Source of the DNA: JBJENW01 sp051880395
GTDB lineage: Bacteria; Bacillota; Clostridia; Lachnospirales; Lachnospiraceae
Assembly (NCBI GenBank): GCA_051880395.1
Contig: JBJENW010000298.1
Location: 1 to 8,659, forward strand
DNA: 8,659 nt
Direction: 5' to 3'
The notes below the pieces were generated by a model. It did not search any database and was not told the DNA's origin. It saw only the letters and a list, made by a program, of their open reading frames with translations. Positions within the stretch are counted from its first letter, which is position 1; every line of letters starts with the position of its first letter. Shown here piece after piece: positions 1 to 5,976 of the stretch. Made by a program: the position numbers and the translations under genes.

Positions 1-782
1 AAATATGTAATCGGATTCTGTGCACTTTGATTCACTTTTAACCCAGCAATTGATTTATACAGATAAAAATCCTCTGCCTCATCCCTCGGCTCATTATTCT
101 CAAATCCCTCGTCAACAAAAAACACTCTATTCTCCATTTTTGATGTCAACTGAATATCCTGTCTCGGCAATTTATCGTGAGCATCTTTACATACATACCA
201 CTCTGTCGGCTTATACACAGCAACTATCAAAGAATTATACACGCCAAAAACATACTCTACTTTCTTCACTCTTTTAAGGGAAGCCCGCCAAACACCACGT
301 ACAGAATCGTAAAGTTCGTCCTCTGACATTTCTTTTTGATAAAGCTGATTTATCTTAATAATCATAATCTTATGTCGAATATCTGATTGCTGTAATTCTT
401 CAGCACCGTATATTTTTTCAAAATCATCTACCAACAAAGCTTCCGTAGAATGATGTCCTGCAACAATATTTGTTAATCCAATATCATCAATATAGTTAAA
501 CACATTAATCAGTGCTGCTTCTGCCGCAAAAGCTTCCGACTCTGTCAGGTTACAATTGATAATGATTTTCTTAACTTCAAGACCTGTTGCATTTATCTCA
601 GCTATCGTTTTTAATTTCAATTTTTCACTATCTGGATTTCCCAAACTTTCTTTTTCGTGTTCAAAAACTCTCTGTCCTGTTCCTTTTCCAATGTAGAAGA
701 GCTTTTTATTTCTGGGATCTATCAATCCATAAACATAATATTCTCCTAGAGCTAATAAACTTTTCTCCGAAAACTTATCCAT
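1..782 (-). CDS. LEM-3-like GIY-YIG nuclease domain protein, partial (3' end beyond left edge)
   Basis: The minus-strand frame is open from the ATG at 782 to the window edge: 260 complete codons with no stop. The N-terminal ~110 residues look like the GIY-YIG nuclease fold of the LEM-3/COG3680 type. I see a YVY triplet at 16-18, DPRNKK at 22-27, FYIGKGTGQR at 29-38 with the expected catalytic Arg38, His42, a helix EAFAAEAALI holding Glu88, and Asn105. Residues ~125-200 form a second region (VRGVWR, then VFGVYNSLIVAVYKPTEW) that I recall following this nuclease domain in relatives. The last visible residues, AQNPITY, look close to a natural C terminus. The start is supported by an AGGAGGG site at 793-799, and the ATG overlaps the end of the preceding small ORF. 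By family this should be a metal-dependent DNA endonuclease; the cellular role of bacterial members is not known to me. The domain is fairly sure, the function is not. Confidence 0.85.
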   Translation of the reverse strand, partial: MDKFSEKSLLALGEYYVYGLIDPRNKKLFYIGKGTGQRVFEHEKESLGNPDSEKLKLKTIAEINATGLEVKKIIINCNLTESEAFAAEAALINVFNYIDDIGLTNIVAGHHSTEALLVDDFEKIYGAEELQQSDIRHKIMIIKINQLYQKEMSEDELYDSVRGVWRASLKRVKKVEYVFGVYNSLIVAVYKPTEWYVCKDAHDKLPRQDIQLTSKMENRVFFVDEGFENNEPRDEAEDFYLYKSIAGLKVNQSAQNPITY

Positions 783-785
783 ATC

Positions 786-896
786 TCATTTTCCCTCCTG
801 TTTCAAATAACTAAAGTATTCACCCAAAGAAATATACTCATCTCTATCACCAGGATCCACATAATAAAACTCACTGTCACACTCTCGATAAAACAA
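786..896 (-). CDS. Possible 36-aa ORF coupled to the GIY-YIG gene
   Basis: A short frame runs from a TTG at 896 to a TGA at 786-788. That TGA lies 3 bp before the nuclease ATG, and the nuclease ribosome binding site falls inside the ORF's final codons, an arrangement typical of translational coupling. The peptide is acidic and aromatic-rich (for example CDSEFYYVDPGDRDEY, then SLGEYFSYLKQEGK). An in-frame TAG at 903-905 prevents any longer version. The start is uncertain: the TTG has only a weak AGTGAG 10 nt upstream, and a GTG at 860 would give 24 residues. It lies about 20 nt downstream of a good sigma-A promoter, which favours translation. I do not recognise a family. It could be a real small protein, a leader peptide, or the C-terminal remnant of a decayed gene. 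Confidence 0.45.
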   Translation of the reverse strand: MFYRECDSEFYYVDPGDRDEYISLGEYFSYLKQEGK

Positions 897-924
897 GATA
901 TACTATCTCACTTTACTTAAACAA

Positions 925-953
925 AGTATAACATCTATATATTTGCAATTCAA
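925..953 (-). promoter_or_regulatory. Sigma-A promoter for the small ORF / GIY-YIG unit
   Basis: On the minus strand, TTGAAT (953-948) is followed by a 17 bp spacer and TATACT (930-925). This gives 4/6 and 5/6 matches at ideal spacing. The predicted start near 918 is about 22 nt ahead of the TTG of the 36-aa ORF. The promoter lies just past the terminator at 967-990, so the nuclease unit appears to be transcribed separately from spoIIID and the sugar-acid operon. Confidence 0.6.
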
Positions 954-966
954 TCTAGGCATCATA

Positions 967-990
967 AAAGGCCGGAACCCTCCGACCTTT
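967..990 (-). terminator. Rho-independent terminator after the spoIIID remnant
   Basis: AAAGGCCGG at 967-975 pairs with CCGACCTTT at 982-990 around a 6 nt loop. As minus-strand RNA the one non-Watson-Crick pair is a G-U wobble, and the stem runs into UUUU then AUGAUG. The pairing is poorer as plus-strand RNA (a C-A mismatch), although a short T-run follows there too. It separates the spoIIID remnant from the nuclease unit. Confidence 0.7.
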
Positions 991-1039
991 CCTTTTTCCT
1001 CTATTCATTTCACCACATATACTGCTCTCACAAACCGTT

Positions 1040-1171
1040 CTATTTTATTACTACCATATGTATGGTACTTTTACTAACTCCAAACTGTTTCGCCGTCTGC
1101 CTCACTGTCGCCTTATGGTCAATGATATAGTACGCAATCTCTACCGCTCGTTCCTCAATATAATCTTTCAT
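1040..1171 (-). pseudogene. spoIIID: spoIIID 5' fragment, truncated sporulation regulator
   Basis: This 43-codon frame begins MKDYIEERAVEIAYYII and continues through VRQTAKQFGVSKSTIH, a strong match to the N terminus of SpoIIID, the sigma-E-dependent mother-cell transcription factor. Those residues cover the first helices and most of the helix-turn-helix. Full SpoIIID is about 80-95 residues; here the family match stops after His38, where KD-T-RL-INP is expected, and five unrelated codons lead to TAG. The other two frames downstream do not resume the family sequence, so this is a truncation and not a single frameshift. The start has an AGGGG site 6 nt upstream and a consensus sigma-E promoter, so a truncated peptide may still be made during sporulation. 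A complete spoIIID is presumably elsewhere in the genome. Confidence 0.82.
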
Positions 1172-1213
1172 AGAAAACCCCTGCATTCATCGTTTTTACA
1201 ATGTATGCAGGGG
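1172..1213 (-). terminator. Hairpin terminator of the sugar-acid operon, overlapping the spoIIID start region
   Basis: CCCCTGCATTCAT (1178-1190) and ATGTATGCAGGGG (1201-1213) form a 13 bp stem with one mismatch and a 10 nt loop. On the minus strand the stem is followed by TTTTCT and then the spoIIID ATG. For RNA coming through from the operon this is a plausible intrinsic terminator with a modest U-tract. Any read-through RNA would have its AGGGG site paired in the stem. Confidence 0.65.
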
Positions 1214-1228
1214 TAGGTAGCAATATGC
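1200..1228 (-). promoter_or_regulatory. Sigma-E (mother-cell sporulation) promoter of spoIIID, left copy
   Basis: Minus strand GCATATT (1228-1222), 14 bp spacer, CATACATT (1207-1200). This fits the sigma-E consensus as I recall it (KMATATT, about 14 bp, CATACAHT) at every position. The start should fall near 1193, giving a leader of about 20 nt with AGGGG before the spoIIID ATG. B. subtilis spoIIID is known to be transcribed by sigma-E, which supports the reading. Confidence 0.78.
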
Positions 1229-1284
1229 GGCAACACGATCATACAAAATAAACTTAATAATATTATTTGACTACTTCATTTTAC

Positions 1285-2382
1285 TTATCTTTTCACACGT
1301 GCTCCAGCACCATTCATAATTGCTTCCACTTCTTTTTTGCTTGCCATCGTAGTATCCCCAGGTGTCGTCATTGCTAACGCTCCGTGAGCCGCACCATAAT
1401 TTACAGCTGTTTTTGCATCTTCAAAAGTCATCAGACCATAGATTAGTCCCGAAGCAAAGGAATCTCCGCCACCTACACGATCCATAATTTCTAATCCTTT
1501 ATATTCATTAGACTGATATATTTCTCCGTCAGACCAACAAATAGCACTCCAATCATTAACAGTGGCAGTTTTCACTTCACGAAGAGTTGTTGCAACCGCT
1601 TTAAAATTAGGATAAACTTCTGCAGCATGATTAATCATTTTTTTGTAACCTTCCAGATTGAGTTCTTTCAGGCTCTTATCATTTCCTTCAACTTCAAGTC
1701 CAAGACACGCTGTAAAGTCTTCTTCGTTCCCTATCATAACGTCCACATATTTTGCAATTTCTTTATTAACTTCCTGTGCCTTTTCAAGACCCCCAATTGC
1801 GCTCCACATGGAAGGACGGTAATTTAAATCGTAAGATACCACTGTGCCATATTTCTTAGCAGTCTTGATAGCTGTCAGAACTGTTTCACAGGACTGTTCG
1901 GATAAGGCCGCATATATTCCTCCAGTATGTAACCAGCGAACTCCCAGCTCACCAAAAATATATTCAAAATCAAAATCTTCTGGTGTTGCTTTGGAAATCG
2001 CAGTATTAGCACGGTCAGAACATCCTACTGCTCCACGAATTCCAAATCCTCTTTCTGTAAAGTTCAGACCATTGCGACAAATCCTTCCGATTCCATCAGT
2101 TTTCATCCATTTAATCAATGACGTATCTACACCACCTTGCAGGATAAAATCCTCCATCAACATACCCACTTCATTTTCTGCAAAAGCTGTAATTACGGCT
2201 GTTTTTAACCCGAAACAACGTCTTAGGCCACGAACTACATTATATTCTCCGCCGCCTTCCCACGCGCGAAAGCTGCGTGCAGTGCGAATTCTTCCTTCAC
2301 CCGGATCCAGTCTTAACATAACTTCTCCAAGAGACACCACGTCAAATGTGCATTCCTTTTTGGTTTTCAAATTAAGATTCAT
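1285..2382 (-). CDS. PfkB-family sugar kinase, second of two (candidate KDG kinase)
   Basis: A 365-residue cytoplasmic kinase of the PfkB/ribokinase superfamily, expected to phosphorylate a sugar or keto-sugar acid with ATP; KDG to KDPG is the role suggested by its neighbours. The N-terminal substrate region is SLGEVMLRLDP (17-27) then WEGGGEYNVVRG (41-52). YDLNYRPSMW is at 184-193, a normal NEED (NXXE-type) motif at 219-222, and the anion-hole/catalytic motif DRVGGGDSFASG at 301-312 with catalytic Asp307. The stretch around residues 95-125 (GIGRICRNGLNFTERGFGIRG) belongs to a distinct PfkB subgroup and is not shared with the other kinase here. The start has GGAGG 6 nt upstream, 30 nt after the aldolase stop. 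It is the last gene of the operon. The PfkB assignment is firm; the substrate is inferred from context. Confidence 0.85.
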   Translation of the reverse strand: MNLNLKTKKECTFDVVSLGEVMLRLDPGEGRIRTARSFRAWEGGGEYNVVRGLRRCFGLKTAVITAFAENEVGMLMEDFILQGGVDTSLIKWMKTDGIGRICRNGLNFTERGFGIRGAVGCSDRANTAISKATPEDFDFEYIFGELGVRWLHTGGIYAALSEQSCETVLTAIKTAKKYGTVVSYDLNYRPSMWSAIGGLEKAQEVNKEIAKYVDVMIGNEEDFTACLGLEVEGNDKSLKELNLEGYKKMINHAAEVYPNFKAVATTLREVKTATVNDWSAICWSDGEIYQSNEYKGLEIMDRVGGGDSFASGLIYGLMTFEDAKTAVNYGAAHGALAMTTPGDTTMASKKEVEAIMNGAGARVKR

Positions 2383-2412
2383 ATTCTTCCTCCGATTCTA
2401 ACTTATTTCAAT

Positions 2413-3063
2413 TTATCCACGAACAGATTTCACCAATTCTACCGCTTCTTTGGTCATCTCAGTAATCTTATCGAATTCACCTTTTTCGATCATATCACCT
2501 TTTACCATCCAACTTCCTCCGCAACAGATAATCTTTTCAAATCCAAGATAATCTTTCAAATTCTTTGTGCTGATTCCTCCGGTAGGCATAAATTTCAACA
2601 TCGTATACGGTGCTGCCATTGCTTTCAGCATCTGGAGACCACCAGCCTGCTCTGCCGGGAAAAATTTTACAACTCTCATTCCTCGCTTTACTGCTTTTGC
2701 CACCTCAGAAGGAGTAACACATCCAGGTAAAACAGGAATATTATTTTCCAGGCAATAGTCTACGATTTCCGGATCAAACCCAGGACTTACAATAAATTTA
2801 GCCCCTGCTTCTACAGCTCGTTTTACCTGTTCTATTGTCAGAACAGTACCTGCTCCTACCAACATTTCCGGATATTTGCTGCACATTATACGAATTGATT
2901 CTTCCGCTGCCGCTGTACGGAAAGTCACTTCTGCGCATGGAAGTCCCCCCTTTATAAGCGCCTCTGCAAGTGGTATTGCATCTTTCGCATCGTTCAACAC
3001 AACTACCGGAACGACTCCGTAACCATAAAATTGTTCTTCAAGTGTTTTTATTATTTTTTCCAT
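2413..3063 (-). CDS. eda: 2-keto-3-deoxy-6-phosphogluconate (KDPG) aldolase
   Basis: A class I (Schiff-base) aldolase that splits KDPG into pyruvate and glyceraldehyde 3-phosphate, the final step of the Entner-Doudoroff route; many relatives also act on 4-hydroxy-2-oxoglutarate. At 216 residues it has normal family length. Key residues fall at the same numbers as in the E. coli enzyme: Glu45 and Arg49 in AEVTFRT, Thr73 in GAGTV, and the Schiff-base Lys133 in VVKFFPAE. The phosphate-binding end is visible as MPTGGIS at 159-165 followed by CCGGSWMV. It follows the first kinase by 19 nt and precedes the second by 30 nt, so it is co-transcribed. The ribosome binding site is a weak, distant AGGAAAGGA that overlaps the kinase stop codon, suggesting translational coupling. 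The aldolase clearly indicates a 6-phosphorylated substrate, so a kinase must act before it. Confidence 0.94.
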   Translation of the reverse strand: MEKIIKTLEEQFYGYGVVPVVVLNDAKDAIPLAEALIKGGLPCAEVTFRTAAAEESIRIMCSKYPEMLVGAGTVLTIEQVKRAVEAGAKFIVSPGFDPEIVDYCLENNIPVLPGCVTPSEVAKAVKRGMRVVKFFPAEQAGGLQMLKAMAAPYTMLKFMPTGGISTKNLKDYLGFEKIICCGGSWMVKGDMIEKGEFDKITEMTKEAVELVKSVRG

Positions 3064-3082
3064 ATTCTTTTCTATTCCTTTC

Positions 3083-4168
3083 CTATCGTCTTATATCGAA
3101 ACTCATATCCATCAGGCTACGAATAGCTGATGCGTCATCTGTAATATTTCCATCTCCTCGTATTGTATGTTTAATAGCACTGCTTGCCACTGCAAAATTA
3201 ATCATATCCATGGGTTCATAATTATTTATCATTGCATAAATCAGACCGCTAGCGAAAGCATCTCCTCCACCTACACGATCTAATATATTAAAAGTAAACA
3301 ACTTGCTTTCGTATGTTTTTCCCTGATACCACATAAAGGCTTTCAGACTATTTTCACTCCCACTGTGGGCATATCGCACATGTCGGGCAATACATTTCAA
3401 ATTGGGATATTTGCAGACAAACGCCCGGAACACTTCATCCTGCTGTTTGTAATCTGGCTGCAGAGGGATATCATCCTTCACATCACCTTTACTGTGATCT
3501 CCATCATCTTTCCAAAGATGATAAGGTTCTATCCCAAGTAATATATCCACATACGGGAGACACTGAGTACAAAAATCTCTGGCTTCTTCCCAAGTCCATA
3601 AAGTACTTCTGAAATTTCCGTCAAAACTTACCGTAAGTCCTTTTTCTTTAGCAATCTTAAGACAAGTGAAAATCATTTCCCGACAATTCGGAGCAAGAGC
3701 AGGAGTAATTCCACTCAAATGTAACCACGAAAAATTCTCCAGAAGTTTTTCAAAATCATAATGACTAAAATCATATTCTGTAATCGCACTATTTTTCCGA
3801 TCGTAAGTTACTTTGCTGGCGCGAATTCCATATCCGGCTTCCATATAATAACATCCAAGCCGATGTGTAGGTGTTTGCTCCGGCGTACTTAAGATCACAG
3901 GTGCACAATGTACATCATTACTTCTCAGCATACGGACAGCACTTTTCCCCAGACTGTTTCCAGGAACAACAGTAAAAAAAGTACTGTCAATACCGAGATT
4001 TGCAAGCGCAAGCGCAATGTTGGCTTCACTTCCGCCGTAACTTGCCTCGAAAGAAGAGGCCATACGGATTTTTTCATAATTGGGAGGGGTCAATCGAAGC
4101 ATAATCTCTCCGATTGTAATAAATTTTTGCGTTTTATTCTTAGAAAATGTTAATTGATTTATTTCCAT
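3083..4168 (-). CDS. kdgK: PfkB-family sugar kinase, first of two (candidate KDG kinase)
   Basis: A 361-residue PfkB/ribokinase-superfamily kinase, best guess KDG kinase, forming KDPG for the aldolase encoded next. Visible motifs are TIGEIMLRLTPP (18-29), YGGSEANIALALANLG (44-59, close to the classic KdgK substrate loop), FDGNFRSTLW (182-191) and DRVGGGDAFASG (297-308) with catalytic Asp303. It has an odd segment: where family members carry an Asn-x-x-Glu motif, this protein reads LLGIEPYHLWKDDGD (211-224), followed by a polar stretch to about 245, so the Asn is missing. The start has CAGGAGG 5 nt upstream, and the gene begins 25 nt after the dehydratase stop. The two kinases in this operon share only scattered PfkB motifs, so they are not a recent duplication. 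Kinase family is sure; KDG as substrate is inferred. Confidence 0.85.
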   Translation of the reverse strand: MEINQLTFSKNKTQKFITIGEIMLRLTPPNYEKIRMASSFEASYGGSEANIALALANLGIDSTFFTVVPGNSLGKSAVRMLRSNDVHCAPVILSTPEQTPTHRLGCYYMEAGYGIRASKVTYDRKNSAITEYDFSHYDFEKLLENFSWLHLSGITPALAPNCREMIFTCLKIAKEKGLTVSFDGNFRSTLWTWEEARDFCTQCLPYVDILLGIEPYHLWKDDGDHSKGDVKDDIPLQPDYKQQDEVFRAFVCKYPNLKCIARHVRYAHSGSENSLKAFMWYQGKTYESKLFTFNILDRVGGGDAFASGLIYAMINNYEPMDMINFAVASSAIKHTIRGDGNITDDASAIRSLMDMSFDIRR

Positions 4169-4193
4169 ATAAGCCTCCTGTAACTAATATCTA

Positions 4194-5939
4194 TTAATAC
4201 TCCAGGTAAGCACCTTTCATAGGACTTGCCGCATGTTGACTAAAAAGACGAAGAACGCCATTTTTATACTTAGGTTTGTGTTGTTTTAACTTTTTACGAC
4301 GCTCAGTTAACACAGCATCAATTTCCTCCATGGATTTGCGTTCATCGTTGATTCCGATGATATTCAGCTTTCTCGCTGGTACATCAATTTCAATCAGATC
4401 TCCGTCTTCCACCAACGCAATAGGACCTCCATCTACTGCTTCTGGACTACAATGACCAATCACAGGACCAGTAGATGCTCCGGAAAAACGTCCATCTGTA
4501 ATCAATGCAATACTTTTTCCTAATTCTTTATCACTGCTAATTGCCTCTGATGTGTAGAACATCTCTGGCATTCCACTACCTTTTGGACCTTCATAACGGA
4601 TAAATACAGCATCGCCTTTTTTAACTTTATGTTTAAGAACTGCATCTAAGCATTCTTCTTCACTATCAAAAGGTCTTGCTCTAAGCACAGCTTGAAACAT
4701 TTCCTTAGGGCATGCGGTATGCTTGATTACTGCACCCTCTGGTGCAAGATTTCCTCTAAGTACAGCGATACTTCCATCTGTTCCTATAGCATTATCATAA
4801 GAACGAATAATATCTTCTTTTGTAAGATTTACATCATAGCGTTCATTAAATTCTTGCAACCATTTATTACATCTTTCATAAAATCCGTTTTCTTTCAATT
4901 CATCTAGATTCTCTCCCAGTGTTTTTCCTGTAACTGTCATCACATCCAGATGAAGATGTTCTCGAATCTCCTCCATAATAGCTGGTACACCGCCCGCATA
5001 ATAAAAACACTCTGCCGGCCAACGTCCTGCAGGACGCACATCAAGAAGATAGCGGGCATTTCTATGAATTCTGTCGAAAGTGTCTCCGGTAATTTCAATT
5101 CCAAATTCATGTGCAATTGCAGGAATATGAAGAAGGCAATTTGTACTTCCAGACACTGCCGCATGAACAAGAATTGCATTTTCAAAACTTTTTATCGTTA
5201 CAATATCGCTCGGACGCATATTCGGCAAAGATGCCAATTTTACAGCCTGTGCTCCGGCTTCTCTTGCATACTTCAAAAGATCCGGACTGGTAGCTGGCAT
5301 AAGCGCACTGCCTGGAAGCGCAAGCCCAAGAGCTTCTGCCATAATCTGCATCGTAGATGCAGTCCCGATGAAAGAGCATGCCCCACAACTTGGACAGGCA
5401 TTGCATTTCGCCCAGTTCAATTTCTCTTCATCGATTTCTCCACGCTGATATTTAGCGCTATACATACCAAGTTGTTCCAGAGTAAGCATTTCCGGTCCTG
5501 CATTCATTGTACCGCCCGGTACTACAACAGACGGAATGTTTACTCTCGCCAGACCCATCAGATTTCCCGGCATCCCTTTGTCGCAACTTGCAAGATAAAC
5601 ACCCGCATCAAAAGGCGTTGCATTCGCATGAATCTCAATCATATTGGCAATCATCTCTCGACTTGCCAAACTGTAGTTGATTCCATCCGTTCCCTGACTT
5701 TCACCATCACAAATATCTGTACAGTAATAACGTGCTCCATGACCACCGGCTTCATCGATTCCTTTTCTTACTTCTTCTACCAGAATATCAAGATGTCCGC
5801 TTCCCGGATGGCTGTCGCCAAATGTACTTTCTATCATGACCTGTGTTTTGGATAAATCTTCTTTTTTCCATCCGGTTCCAATCCGAAGAGGATCCAGTTC
5901 CGGTGCAATTTTTCGCATCTCCTGACTTTTTAACTCCAT
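4194..5939 (-). CDS. IlvD/Edd-family sugar-acid dehydratase (probable gluconate dehydratase)
   Basis: A 581-residue Fe-S dehydratase of the IlvD/Edd family. The family removes water from dihydroxy acids: dihydroxyacid dehydratase, 6-phosphogluconate dehydratase, and gluconate, arabinonate or xylonate dehydratases. Visible motifs are CDGESQGTDGINYSLASRE (from Cys77), SCDKGMPG with Cys119 and the Lys that is carbamylated in solved relatives, CNACPSCGAC (Cys179-188), SGSTN (263-267), and TDGRFSGAS (481-489) with the expected catalytic Ser486. Cluster type cannot be settled by eye. I start at ATG 5939, because the upstream TTG at 5963 would place the GGAAGGAAG ribosome binding site inside the coding region. 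Automatic annotation would probably call it IlvD. Its position between a gluconate permease and KDG/KDPG genes, with no valine or isoleucine gene nearby, points to gluconate to KDG. A 6-phosphogluconate substrate is less likely without a gluconokinase. Confidence 0.88.
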   Translation of the reverse strand: MELKSQEMRKIAPELDPLRIGTGWKKEDLSKTQVMIESTFGDSHPGSGHLDILVEEVRKGIDEAGGHGARYYCTDICDGESQGTDGINYSLASREMIANMIEIHANATPFDAGVYLASCDKGMPGNLMGLARVNIPSVVVPGGTMNAGPEMLTLEQLGMYSAKYQRGEIDEEKLNWAKCNACPSCGACSFIGTASTMQIMAEALGLALPGSALMPATSPDLLKYAREAGAQAVKLASLPNMRPSDIVTIKSFENAILVHAAVSGSTNCLLHIPAIAHEFGIEITGDTFDRIHRNARYLLDVRPAGRWPAECFYYAGGVPAIMEEIREHLHLDVMTVTGKTLGENLDELKENGFYERCNKWLQEFNERYDVNLTKEDIIRSYDNAIGTDGSIAVLRGNLAPEGAVIKHTACPKEMFQAVLRARPFDSEEECLDAVLKHKVKKGDAVFIRYEGPKGSGMPEMFYTSEAISSDKELGKSIALITDGRFSGASTGPVIGHCSPEAVDGGPIALVEDGDLIEIDVPARKLNIIGINDERKSMEEIDAVLTERRKKLKQHKPKYKNGVLRLFSQHAASPMKGAYLEY

Positions 5940-5976
5940 AAGAATTTTCTTCCTTCCTAACAATCAATCTAACAAT

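Larger units (their letters stand above)
1165..1276. repeat. Direct repeat, left copy (spoIIID promoter region)
   Basis: This 112 bp stretch recurs in the same orientation at 8429-8544. Aligned by eye, the copies differ by four substitutions (TAG versus CGA at 1214-1216, G versus A at 1237) and a 4 bp ATTT insertion in the right copy. The repeat starts 8 bp beyond the stop codon of the last operon gene and ends within codon 3 of spoIIID. It contains a sigma-E promoter, a hairpin, the AGGGG ribosome binding site and the spoIIID ATG. Confidence 0.93.

Noticed and set aside
20..814. Plus-strand frames of 85 and 75 codons near the left edge
   Set aside because: Both lie opposite the open GIY-YIG reading frame, which has recognisable motifs.
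955..1008. 17-codon minus-strand frame after the spoIIID remnant, beginning MNRGKRKGRR
   Set aside because: It runs straight through the terminator hairpin and its composition reflects A/G-rich DNA.
1844..2401. 185-codon plus-strand frame opposite the second PfkB kinase
   Set aside because: Antisense shadow; the minus-strand kinase motifs and ribosome binding site are clear.
4950..5855. 301-codon plus-strand frame opposite the dehydratase
   Set aside because: It is antisense to an unmistakable IlvD/Edd gene, has Cys/Arg/His-rich composition with no family look, and has no ribosome binding site.
4194..5939. Dihydroxyacid dehydratase for valine/isoleucine synthesis (ilvD)
   Set aside because: The family motifs fit but the neighbours are gluconate and KDG/KDPG genes, so a sugar-acid substrate is more likely.
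5940..5963. TTG start for the dehydratase, adding eight residues
   Set aside because: The GGAAGGAAG site lies within this extension and serves the ATG at 5939; family members start near that point.
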